64,000 nucleotides of DNA from NCBI GenBank assembly GCA_911728455.2, contig OU452222.1:25596923-25660922 (forward strand), read 5' to 3'. Shown here piece after piece: positions 46,669 through 54,223 of this stretch. Within the stretch, counting starts at the first letter, position 1. Each line of letters starts with the position of its first letter. Source of the DNA: Marthasterias glacialis. Its lineage: Eukaryota; Echinodermata; Asteroidea; Forcipulatida; Asteriidae. The translations under genes were made by a program, and so were the position numbers. Under the pieces are notes generated by a model. It saw only the letters and a list, made by a program, of their open reading frames with translations. It did not search any database and was not told the DNA's origin.

Positions 46669-46868
46669 GGAGATTTACAGCCCCTTTTTACGAAAAACTG
46701 AAATGCACAAGAAACTCGCCATAAATTTAGGAGAAAACAGATCAATTACAAAATGGCTGTTGAATCATTGGATTGTTGAAGATTTATAAAATCAATCAAC
46801 TTACCGATGCCGATTGATATCACAATCAAAACAGACACAGTGTGGATGCTGTCCCTAAGGATGACCAT
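26146..46868 (-). CDS. Secreted protein with two HYR and four fucolectin-type (FTP) domains
   Basis: The sixteen coding exons, 5' to 3' on the minus strand, are 46868-46805, 40056-39817, 39235-38984, 38689-38432, 38036-37938, 37575-37486, 36819-36559, 36084-36028, 35340-35257, 34219-33971, 33602-33498, 32467-32384, 32009-31749, 30563-30459, 27720-27622 and 26402-26146. All have AG/GT borders and all junctions are phase 1, giving 854 residues. Layout: signal peptide (1-21), Cys-rich module (22-101), HYR1 (102-185), HYR2 (186-271), then FTP domains at 272-421, 422-551, 552-701 and 702-854. HYR domains are Ig-like adhesion modules. FTP domains are the eel-fucolectin/tachylectin-4/pentraxin-1 fold, usually sugar-binding. 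The protein is probably extracellular, in adhesion or immune recognition. No transmembrane segment follows the signal peptide. Confidence 0.88.
26456..26640. mobile_element. MITE-like inverted-repeat element
   Basis: ACCATTTTGGTGGTCAATG is mirrored by CATTGACCACCAAAATGG. The outer ends are TTGACCCTTGCACGCACGCC and GACGTCAGGTGAATTGGGTC. It matches the interrupted copy at 1440-1850 and lies about 50 bp upstream of exon 16 of the HYR/FTP gene. Confidence 0.75.
26683..27206 (+). repeat. Dispersed repeat, about 500 bp, copy 1
   Basis: It runs from AGACCGATTGCGCGACCAAT to CGTCTGGCCTAAACGTTCCG and matches 40222-40676 in opposite orientation over most of its length. A T26 tract (26846-26871) interrupts it. 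No terminal repeats or coding potential are seen; it is probably a non-autonomous element. Confidence 0.75.
28932..29970 (+). mobile_element. 5'-truncated non-LTR retrotransposon with 12-bp target-site duplication
   Basis: The coding remnant shows reverse-transcriptase motifs TSGVRQGCILAPALF and DLDYADDAALF (catalytic ADD), then the C-terminal region LLYGSETWTLL and RRRHSLFGHVRRL. A frameshift near 29370 splits the frame. The 3' end is an ATG-rich tail (GATGATGATG). GAAATCCATAAG occurs at 28920-28931 and 29971-29982, a perfect target-site duplication. The element starts inside the RT domain, so it was truncated on insertion and is dead. It lies antisense in the intron between exons 14 and 15 of the HYR/FTP gene. 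Confidence 0.9.
31749..33602 (-). CDS. Exons 11-13 of HYR/FTP gene: FTP domain 3
   Basis: Exon A has the classic GENASQSSTYPVSYPANNA followed by IDGNVHT. Exon B has DPHPWWLMDLVTEHCLGTI. Exon C has VRGGLDSDFTNNQQCG and CDPPVKARYISLDIE. It is the best-preserved FTP domain of the four in its N-terminal half. An inverted-repeat element and a copy of a dispersed repeat lie in its introns. Confidence 0.88.
32620..32820. mobile_element. Inverted-repeat MITE (TACGGAAGCCCATTA ends)
   Basis: The left end TACGGAAGCCCATTATTGCC is the mirror of the right end GGCACTAATGGGCTTCCGTA. Subterminal GTTTCTCTTTC and GAAAGAGAAAC pairs extend the stem. It is 201 bp and intronic, with no coding capacity. Confidence 0.87.
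33060..33340. repeat. Dispersed repeat copy B (GCTAGGGTCGAAACG core)
   Basis: This is the counterpart of 20690-21010 and ends with GACTCCGCTAGGGTCGAAAC then GTAAGGCCATTAAC. It is in an intron of the HYR/FTP gene and is possibly a Penelope-like terminus; that assignment is tentative. Confidence 0.65.
33971..36084 (-). CDS. Exons 8-10 of HYR/FTP gene: FTP domain 2 (shortened)
   Basis: Exon A has only 19 residues (TTLQALSISAQASHLSLS) and lacks the DGN..HT half seen in the other domains. Exon B reads ASWHGESDDEHCLGSITV, with the usual WW replaced by WH. Exon C is normal: VSARAGLSSNYWENQKC and SCDSPIKAKYVSVDV. The domain is about 20 residues shorter than its sisters and may have lost ligand binding. 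Splice sites and phase are intact. Confidence 0.8.
35164..35293 (-). repeat. Tandem duplication of the 3' half of exon 9 and its splice donor
   Basis: About 53 bp containing GAAGTTTCGTCCGAGTGTGA then CAGTGATTGAACCC occurs at about 35163-35215 and again at 35241-35293, 78 bp apart. The right copy is the real end of exon 9. The left copy keeps the coding-like sequence SITVTLGRNFDG and a GTAATATTG donor-like end but has no acceptor of its own. Confidence 0.85.
36559..38036 (-). CDS. Exons 5-7 of HYR/FTP gene: FTP domain 1
   Basis: Exon A (33 residues) ends with EALDGNIHTYSIT. Exon B carries HPWWRVALGDAHCLVRITV. Exon C carries VVARAGLSSTYTDNQQCG, FLCDPPLLATYVHLE and EIAEIAVEEY. The WWRV-LG motif, CDPP and the final beta strand match the FTP (SM00607) pattern. 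The RxDCCxxR fucose motif expected between exons B and C is absent, so fucose binding in the usual way is doubtful. Confidence 0.85.
38432..38689 (-). CDS. Exon 4 of HYR/FTP gene: HYR domain 2
   Basis: These 86 residues match the HYR consensus: FTSCPKDITKITSDG, EWEEPTATDNSGVQPTVV and GTHIVTYRATDGAGNSKIC then TFNIYV. The two cysteines are placed as in HYR1. It is a single symmetrical phase 1-1 exon. Confidence 0.92.
38984..39235 (-). CDS. Exon 3 of HYR/FTP gene: HYR domain 1
   Basis: These 84 residues carry the hyalin-repeat signature: ITCPPTIIKKVYGN at the start, TDNSGVPPKVTLVSD in the middle, and GNYVINYKATDEAGNSATC then KFNISV at the end. HYR domains have an immunoglobulin-like fold and occur in extracellular adhesion and complement-type proteins. 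One exon equals one domain (phase 1-1). Confidence 0.92.
39817..40056 (-). CDS. Exon 2 of HYR/FTP gene: unrecognised Cys-rich module
   Basis: These 80 residues begin VCFGCSEVVAKVCHLDQ, continue through RCACTSLRPGG and end with YYNCPD. Six cysteines suggest a small disulphide-bonded extracellular domain. I do not recognise the family. The CxxC-x8-C...CxC spacing is vaguely cystine-knot-like but not convincing. On the gene strand a GTG repeat (40082-40137) sits just upstream of its acceptor. Confidence 0.7.
40082..40137. repeat. (CAC)n microsatellite
   Basis: About eighteen CAC/CAT triplets lie 26 bp upstream (gene sense) of exon 2 of the HYR/FTP gene. The long poly-valine reading frame across it is not coding. 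Confidence 0.95.
40222..40676 (-). repeat. Dispersed repeat, about 500 bp, copy 2
   Basis: This is the inverted counterpart of 26683-27206. It shares GTAAACATTGGTCGCGCAAT at one end and CGGAACGTTTAGGCCAGACG at the other. It lies in intron 1 of the HYR/FTP gene. Confidence 0.75.
40676..40998. repeat. Tandem repeat, units about 80-100 bp
   Basis: Four imperfect units start TTGGATTAGACAGAAGATGT and repeat AGATGTGAATTTGGATTTTA and CCGGACAAGATGTGAATTTG. Copies vary in length by 10-15 bp. The array directly abuts the dispersed repeat at 40222-40676. Confidence 0.85.
41300..41426. mobile_element. Near-perfect foldback MITE
   Basis: TGGGAGACTTTTGAGACGAT then AGCGGGCGTCCCACAGATCG is mirrored after a short loop (TTCATCGCTGAG). 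Each arm is about 57 bp with very few mismatches, so the insertion looks young. Its ends match the element at 4824. Confidence 0.92.
41430..46804. other. Rest of intron 1 of the HYR/FTP gene
   Basis: No exon is recognised. Visible features are a small hairpin (ACATGGAGGTAGAAACCTCC, near 42169), a poly-T tract (42533-42566), a C-run (42603-42613), an AATAAC/AAC-rich stretch (42772-42829), a C-run followed by an A-run (44323-44371), a (CTT)n run (45618-45645), an (ATT)n run (46180-46200) and a poly-T tract (46637-46661). Short reading frames here look random. Confidence 0.6.
46805..46868 (-). CDS. Exon 1 of HYR/FTP gene: signal peptide
   Basis: The exon encodes MVILRDSIHTVSVLIVISIG followed by I, a short basic start and a hydrophobic core typical of a secretion signal. 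It ends in phase 1 at a GTAAGT donor. The reading frame stays open upstream, with more ATGs as far as 47042. I chose the ATG nearest the hydrophobic core; a longer N-terminus is possible. The next exon lies 6.7 kb away, and the phase matches (GIVCFGC at the join). Confidence 0.7.
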
Positions 46869-47042
46869 GACCCTCTTAGGTTGACCACCGTGGGTCAAAC
46901 TGACCACTCCTAATAGATCCTTGAGGCACTCCTCCTGAAAGATCCGGAGGTAAAACTCTGACTTTGAAATTCCGATAAGTTTGCCGGTGATTGTGTGCAT
47001 TGACTGGCATGCTATACGTAAATAACCTGCTGTCTGCCTCAT

Positions 47043-48900
47043 GAAGTCAAAACTGCGGCACTACGGGCGCGTTCATTTTTTTTATGAGGGGTAAATAAAA
47101 AAGAAAGCAAAATCCAAGTCATTTTAACGTAAAATTTTTGCACTGGTAATGAAATACAATATGATTTTTCTCCACTAAGAATTATGATAAAACAGTGTTA
47201 GTCATGATACATCGATAACAGCCAAAATATATAATAAACACAGATCAATAAACCACAAGGGATGACGATTGAGTACATTTTAATTCAATTATTGGGTGAA
47301 CAAAGAAAAATTAATAATTATTTTAAAATAACCAAATGTTTATATTTAAATAAGTAGCGGTGAGAAATGTACGCGCTTGTGGGTCTACTTTGTGCATATT
47401 CCCATGCCATTTGCCAACCAACAGGGTCTGTACGCAAGCGTGAATGTAATTAGCATATTTCATGGGAAAAGTCCACTGTGCACCGCAAAGCCGACCCCGT
47501 TGGTTGCGCTCAAAATTGTAAAGATCAAGATGCTGCTTCTCTTTTGTGCATAAACATTATAATAGAAAAGCGTGCGAGCCCAGCGCACATATCACGAAGC
47601 ATACCACGGGCCCGGCAAAATTGTGAGAAATAAGATACTCTTTGGTAAAATCATTCTCAGCCGGTCTGGGTTATCTTTTGAGCAGGATTAGCTCGACATG
47701 GTTGAGTGTGTTTTCTCAGTAGTCTTTACTTTGCTAACTTTCTTGAAGAAATCAGTGGGTGAAAATTAGGGATCCGCGTATAACAGACACACATCTTGAG
47801 AGTATAGTCCACTGAAAGACTCTGGAAAACTTCGAGGACTAAGATACTGTTTGGTGTAATCCCAGCGTTTCTGGATTATCTTTTGAGGCAAAGTTTGGTC
47901 TTTTGGTGTTGATTTTTCCTCCCTACTTTTGTTCTCTTTGTGTGCACCACCTTTCCTCCCCTGATTGTTTCCACCACACAGTTCAAACGTATTTGACACG
48001 ACACGCTGGGTTTATTTAAAATTAGACGTATTGGAAACACATAAGAAATTGAGAAAAGTCGGTCACCTTGTTCTCATTTTTGAGAATGTTTTGAATATTC
48101 TTGAATGTTTACTTTTAAAAGTTATGAGTTATTAAATAATGTTTTACCACCCTGGGGAGTGACCAAAATATAGGCAACCCGGTCCCAAATGTTGGGGGTA
48201 TATAAACCTTCCCTCCGGCCCCGTAAGGCTTTGGCTAAAAAAAATCCACTTCTATTTTTGAAATCTAAAATATACAGGCATTATTATGTGATTTGGGTTC
48301 GATATTTCAGTCAATCGTAACCTTTCTAGCTACCGTATTTATTAAATATTCACAGTTGCGGCAACAAACCATTGTATAACGTTTCTGTGTTGAAGGACAA
48401 AACAGTGTTACGAAGCACGAAAGCCAACCGAGCTTAATAACTCACTAAAACATCAAAATTATATTTAAAAAAATGAGACAAAAGTTGTCAGGTCTGCGTG
48501 CAGTACCGGTAATGGTTGCTATGGTTACGCTTTACCTGTTGCCTAGAGCACCCATTCATCAAGGTTTTCAACAAAATACGTTTTCAACTTTTTATTTTCT
48601 TTTATGTTATCGCTGCACCTTTTGCAGTACATGCTCTGGAACGCTCTGGTTCGATTCCTATTGAGACTCTACAGAGCTCGTGGAGAGGTTACTACTGGCT
48701 TATAACATTTTGATGAAACTAAAATGAATCAGAAGTAAAGGTGAAAATATAAAAAAAGTGGCAAGAACTGTTTCACAGATTTGTCTTGTGCTTATTCCAT
48801 CATAACCCCAAAACTTTGAATTTACCGTTTTTTATGATCTTGATCTCAATTCGTCATTTTCCTCAGCTTAACACACCATTATAATAAAACATAATAATTT
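47043..48900. other. Intergenic sequence upstream of the HYR/FTP gene
   Basis: I see no exon-like or promoter-like motif that I would defend. About 47402-47475 carries an inverted fragment of the MITE at 18106 (ending ATTTCATGGGAAAAGTCCA). The rest is AT-rich unique-looking sequence. Confidence 0.5.
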
Positions 48901-48934
48901 GGGAGGTTACTCATCCTTACTGGCAGCTGAGAAG

Positions 48935-49112
48935 CTGAATTGCGAAGGACGCGGCTACACGTGTTCGAGCTTCAGACATTCAAGGGCCTGGAGAAAAACT
49001 CTCGTGGCATAGGAGGCACAACTCTACTCACATATGGCCCTAGCCGGGAATCGCACCAGGGACACATTGGTGATAGACGAGCGCTTTACGCACACACCAC
49101 TCATGCCACCCG
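48935..49112 (-). mobile_element. tRNA-derived SINE
   Basis: Read on the minus strand, it shows GTGGCATGAGTGGTGTGTGC, AAAGCGCTCGTCTATCACCA, the B-box-like GGTGCGATTCCCGGCTAG, then GGGCCATATGTGAGTAGAGT and CACGAGAGTTTTTCTCCAGG. The body resembles a widespread invertebrate SINE core I recall. The boundaries are approximate. Confidence 0.6.
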
Positions 49113-49696
49113 AAATTCATATGGTTATACTCACTGTAGGAATCTACATTGCTACACGGTGTGTTTTTTGTGGAAAATAATGTTACTAAAAGAAATGTAT
49201 GGGGGCAGATGTAATTGTTTACCAGCAACAACAACAATAACAAATTAGGAGGTTTTAAATTGGATTCATATGTGGATTCATATGCTGAATTTGATTGAGA
49301 GGATAACAATTCGAAAATGAAAAAAAAAAAAAAAAAAAAAACCACTCGCGTTTCAATATAAATATCTACTGTAAAGTTGTGAAAGGTCGGTTGTGTCTAA
49401 TGATATACCATTCAGTACAGGTACGCAAAAAAAATCCAGCATCAAGGTTACTGTCTTTATACTTCTTTTATGCATTCGTACCAGCAGTAGGCCCTACTTT
49501 TTACTGCTTTGTTTGTAAAACCCATTTTCTTTTTTAAGTAAAAGTTCTTCGAGAGGTTCTACGCGTGTCTCCTTGGCTTATCTTGAACAATACATCCCAA
49601 ATTTGAATTTGATCTATTGTGCAGGTTACATACTTAAAGCTAAACTAAAACTGTCCACAACACCAGTCTTATGGCTCACTCAAGTCGGCATCAAAT

Positions 49697-50190
49697 TACT
49701 TACTTAATCCTCTTCATCCCTTAGGGACATCGGGCCGCAATCAACTGACACCACGCCGCTCTGTCTTGGGCACTGGCTTGTGCCTCACCTAATGTAAAGT
49801 TAGGATCTCTTCCAGCTCACGCAGCCCAGCTCTCCCATATAACTATAGGACGTTTCAAACATGGTGCGGACATTCCAAACTCCAAGACGAGTTGTAGTTT
49901 TAGGCCCTAGAAAGCCGTCATGGTTCCAACGGGTTGGCTGAAATTCCCTGTTGGGTCTGTTGTTTTTGTTGTTGCGGTTTAACAATGTGGATTTCTACAG
50001 GGCGAGGTCGTTAGCCCCACGTCCAACCCCCACCTGGAGGAGCAGGTGCTGCATTTTGTCTGACCCCTTACGTGTAACCTGCCCGGCTTGGTTGAACCTA
50101 CCAGGCAGCCTAGACCCCCGTCGGTATGTCTTTCAGGGTCATTGGAGCACGCAAACTTCTCCTCCACGATAAGGTAGCAGCACGCAGATA
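49697..50190 (-). mobile_element. Internally deleted LINE with 15-bp target-site duplication
   Basis: AAGTCGGCATCAAAT flanks the element exactly (49682-49696, 50191-50205). Read on the minus strand it begins with a leader (GGTGGGGGTTGGACGTGGGG) and then codes PTRWNHDGFLGPKTTTRLGV followed by WNVRTMFETS, the start of an APE-type LINE endonuclease. It then jumps to a 3' end (GCGGCCCGATGTCCCTAAGG, tail TTAAGTAAGTA). The central endonuclease and reverse transcriptase are missing, so this is a non-autonomous derivative. Confidence 0.8.
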
Positions 50191-50387
50191 AGTCGGCATC
50201 AAATGTCTTCATAAAAATAGTCTTTACATCTCAATCGGGCCTCCCGGGTCAATTATTTTCAGGTTACACTGAGACAGATGGACAGATTCATCCAAACGTT
50301 TTCCCCAGCAAAAGATCAAAAGACATTAAAAGATTTTTTCCCGATAGCACGGCCGGGGATCTACCGTAAACATCCACCATGGCTATA

Positions 50388-50535
50388 TAGCTCAGTAAGT
50401 AGAGCGTCGGTACGTTTAGCCGGTGGTCGCAGGTTCAAATCCCGATCCAGTCAACCTTTGTTCACCCCAAAATTTGTTAATTTCCTTTTGCCCAGTCAGT
50501 TTCCCTTGTGGTTTATATTTAAACAATAAATAGTC
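50388..50535 (+). mobile_element. tRNA-derived SINE
   Basis: The head GCTATATAGCTCAGTAAGTA then GAGCGTCGGTACG (A box) and GGTCGCAGGTTCAAATCCCG (B box) looks like a tRNA. However, the T stem has mismatches and the acceptor ends do not pair. The tail TTGTTCACCCCAAAATTTGT follows directly, as in a SINE. Confidence 0.7.
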
Positions 50536-50799
50536 ACATCACCCTTGAGGTAGATCCTCGTGCTGCCGCTTCCCAGGTTATATCCATAGAGCTAGGTCTA
50601 TGGCTGTATCATATAATGGGGTGTGATCTCTGGTCATCCCTTATACAATTTTGCTTCTGAAAAGTCGTTATAATTAATTGAAATATTTACAATAAGGAAA
50701 CACTATAATGTGTAAGTCCACACAGACAGTGTTTCAAGTTTCTACAAAGTGTGGACATCTTTTGTGGTCAGGTCCACATTTCGCGTGTAGCACTTAAAC

Positions 50800-51025
50800 A
50801 CACAAAGTCACTCCGCGGCAGTGAAGTTATCCGAGAAGTCCCCCCAATCCACTAAGCGAAAAAGTGGTAGTCCCGGCCGATTTCCTACCCCCAGGTAGTA
50901 CTTAAAAAGCAGGACAGTTCTTTTCAGAACTACGTGGTCTCCCGAATTCCGAAAATCTACTCCGCGGTAGTAGAACAATAGCAAGACAAGTTCTCACAGA
51001 ACAATCTACTGTATATAGCAAAGTA
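50800..51025. other. Hairpin-rich block of unknown nature
   Basis: Several short perfect hairpins are packed in about 200 bp: CACTAAGCGAAAAAGTG, ACAGTTCTTTTCAGAACTAC (6-bp stem, TTTC loop), CTACTCCGCGGTAG and AAGTTCTCACAGAAC. It has no coding capacity and no tRNA-like boxes. It is probably part of a repeat family or a structured RNA gene remnant. Confidence 0.45.
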
Positions 51026-51029
51026 GATA

Positions 51030-52200
51030 TAATCACATGGTGTTACCGCAAACCAAATATACATTGAACCCTTTCTTAAATTTGTAGAATAGTAAGATGG
51101 ATATTATGCAATAGTTATCAGTTCAATAACCGTTTTTGTCTTTTACATCATCATGTCCAATGCGAATTTGGCCATGTACTTGATGTCATCTTCCTATGAC
51201 TTTATACACTTCGTTAAAGATGCATTTTCCGATTTTTGGCCAAAGGGTAAAAAAATCAATTTCCTTGAGCAAACGAATTTAAAAAGTTTAAATGTTTGTG
51301 TAACGAAAATATAAACAAACAAAGAATTTTGATATCAGGAACTCGAGATAGAACGCTTTAAAGTTTCCGCGGGCATTTGCTGACTTCAATTGATTGGTTC
51401 CCAGCAGCCAATCAGAAGAATCTGCAAGATAATGAATATTCATGATTCTTGTGACCTTTTTTCATATGAACGGGTCGCGGCAGGTCCCTTGCGATGCTCT
51501 CAGTCTCAGTCGCACTGCTGTCAGTGCGCGTACATACAATGTTTGTGGTGATACAATGTACAGTACATGTACATACTTAGTGCGCAATCTGAGCGACAAA
51601 CTACCACCGGATCTCTGCTGTAAACACACCGGGCGGGTTAGTAGGAGCAGGCCGCTGCTGGTAAATCGACGATCACGCGGACAATCGACTGATGTTGTAG
51701 GCTCCTACTGTACATGTAGTGTTGGTTTCCTTATTACACCGTGTACAATGTGCACCACACACAACCAACCGGTCAATCGTCGTTCCGAAATAACTTCGTT
51801 GCTTGAATATAAACATGAATATTCATACCTGTGCTGCTGCAATATGCAAATGATGTACGTCATTACTCTAAAAAATAAAAGGTTGGGCCACCTTTTATTC
51901 ATTTACGTTTTTAATTAACTGCCACTAATCCTCGACGGATTTTTTCGTTCAAAGTATCAAATGAAAGCTCATAACTTTTTAAATCCCATGATATTAGCAA
52001 TTTGAAAATTCAATCAATTTTTGATCCCCAAATCGGCCTGAAATTGGACAATAATCTTTAACGTCGTTCGCTGTTTTACCTTCCTACCGCGTGATGGCGC
52101 CCTTCACCATGTGTCGATTTTGCTGAGTCATAGCGTTACATCTGTCTGCTACCGTGCAAAACGGCACAAGTGTCCTATCTTGGGTGTGTTGTATCTTTGA
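51030..52200. other. Non-coding interval
   Basis: I see no supported feature. A 158-codon plus-strand frame at 51442-51918 lies in a slightly GC-richer stretch but has no domain, no codon pattern and no splice context, so I do not call it a gene. Confidence 0.5.
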
Positions 52201-52230
52201 ATGCTGTAACGCATTGGTGGTTGTGGGCCC

Positions 52231-52443
52231 ATAGACCGATCCATTAAGCCCCGCCCCATACGTGTTAACCAATCACAGCCTTGGCTACACCACCGAAAGT
52301 CCGACAAAAGTCTGACACGATAGAATACTATTGGAAAATGCAAACTTGTGTGCGCGGGCGTGCGCGTTCATGTCGTGGTGGTGATGTAGCCAATGCTGTG
52401 ATTGGTCAATATGTTAGGGGGCGGGGCTTGATGGATTGGTCTA
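52231..52443. mobile_element. Inverted-repeat MITE (AGACCGATCCATTAAGCCCC ends)
   Basis: ATAGACCGATCCATTAAGCC... CCAATCACAGCCTTGGCTAC is mirrored by GTAGCCAATGCTGTGATTGG ... GCTTGATGGATTGGTCTAG. Each arm is about 65 bp. It is non-coding. Confidence 0.87.
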
Positions 52444-52954
52444 GTGTTTGGCACTGATCAGTCCTTCCACATTCAGCTAAAGTACCGTACCACCTTTACA
52501 TTTATTGCCGCCCGTCTAGAGAAGCACGCTTTAAGGTTGGGGCTTGGGGCTTCGATGTTTGTGTGTTGGTAATAGTGCAGGTTTGGAACAGTTTGGCAAC
52601 TAATTGGTGACATTACTTTCCCAAGGTGAGTTTGGGCCAACAGTGGAAACTGCGGGAAGCTTGTTGACTTCTACCAAACGCTACTCAAATAAGGCCTTCT
52701 GTCGGTATTCATTTTAATATCCCAACGCTTAACCAGCCTTTGTTTTGTTTTTTTCGCTTCATTACCTTTTTACCTCATTTGAATTTCATTTCAACAAGGC
52801 CATAAAATTATCCTGTATAAATCCCCTCGTTAAAATGTACTTGTAACCTTTTGCCCCGTATGGGCTCACTTTCTATCCATTCATTATGTAAATTTTGAGT
52901 GTTGTATTGTCAGGTAGTTTTACATCGAATGCCGTCAAGCACTGCCGGGTACTA

Positions 52955-53112
52955 GGGTGGCCGAGTAGTACTGGAGTACGAGAACTTGGGCCATCGAGTA
53001 CGATTACAAGCGTCTTAGTACCGAGTAGTCTGATATTCAAGTACCGAGTCCAACAGCTGAGTACCAAGCACTTGGATATCTGAGTATGAACACGAGTACG
53101 AGTGCCGTACAA
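52955..53112. repeat. GAGTAC-type degenerate simple repeat
   Basis: Irregular GAGTAC/GTACCGAGTA motifs are spread over about 160 bp (GGAGTACGAGAACTTGGG, AGTACCGAGTAGTCTG, ACACGAGTACGAGTGCCG). The block ends exactly where the duplicated methyltransferase segment begins. Confidence 0.8.
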
Positions 53113-53926
53113 AGAAAAATATAGCAAAATGAGGTATCAGCACACTTATTTTGTTGAGCCCAATTTCTAGATGAAAAAAACAAGAATATATAAACGACAA
53201 CTTCAATTTTACTTTCTAGTGCTTTATTTCTTCATTTGCTGGATAGCAATGGGCTCGTGACATAATTTAGACAACCGTATTTTAACCACGAGGACTTAAA
53301 ATATGTTCATTTGACAAAGTTCTACATGGTGGCGTAAAACACAATCAACAAATGTGCCATTAAGTGGTATTATTGGTGTCTTTTTCCCATTTTTGGTCAA
53401 AACATTTCCTTGTTTGATGTCCATATGCTATAAAACTTTGCAAACTTGTTTAAATTAACACAATCAATAACATGGCATTATCATTTATTATTGGGGTCAC
53501 CGTCGTGGCACTATACTCGTTGGTTTAAATCGATATTACCGCCCAGTTGGGCCCAGTGAGCAATGTAAGGCATGTTTGATGATTCCATAGTATTTCTTGG
53601 AAATTAGCGGGTAAAAACAATTCCATTGAAAAAAAATAAAAATAAAACAAACACAAATATTTATAAATAGTTTGAACTCCTAAAATACAACTACAAAACA
53701 CAACATCCAAGATGGCCGCCCGAATAGGCTGCCATATCAACCATTTCCCGCAATGCATTTAAAACTATCACGTGACACCCTTTTTTGGGGGGGGGAACAG
53801 TGGGAAATCTGTTGAAAAGAGCTCAATCACTAGAAACGAATACCAAAGTTTGACCCAAAGTGAAACAAACAGTTGCTATGGGTAACAACTGACCTGACCC
53901 TTAATAAAAATCTTTTCCAACAACCC

Positions 53927-53934
53927 TATAAAAG
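53927..53934 (+). promoter_or_regulatory. Candidate TATA box of methyltransferase copy 1
   Basis: TATAAAAG lies about 20-30 bp before a conserved stretch (TTGTTGGGTGCAGCG) that appears to belong to a non-coding first exon ending in TCCAG|GTAAGG at 53975. Copy 2 has GATAAATG at the corresponding place. The position suits a start site near 53955, but no transcript evidence is available. Confidence 0.5.
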
Positions 53935-54223
53935 AAATCAGATAATTTGTTGGGTGCAGCGTTTAAAAAGTCCAGGTAAGGTTAAAGCTTTTCTTCCTAA
54001 TTGGGTGCTCTGCAGTAGTTTTAGAACTTCGCTGCACTGTAATATTTCGCTTATCTATAAGGGTACAATAATTGTGGAATGTTGCATTGTTGCTTTTGTC
54101 ATTAATTGATTGTTACACTGTGGAAATAAATAAAAACTTGAAACCTCACCGACTGACCCCATTGGTGTGCTTTTTTCAGACAGCAAGTAGTTGCATTGGA
54201 GTCGTAGAGGATAGACAACCGAT

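Noticed and set aside
48473-48713. Short hydrophobic frames suggesting a small membrane protein
   Set aside because: Two different frames over the same DNA both look plausible by chance, and neither has a supporting context.
50388-50461. A functional tRNA gene
   Set aside because: The A and B boxes are present, but the acceptor arm does not pair and the T stem has mismatches. The sequence continues into a SINE body.
51442-51918. 158-codon plus-strand open frame
   Set aside because: It has no recognisable domain, no splice or promoter context, and a composition like the flanks; probably chance.
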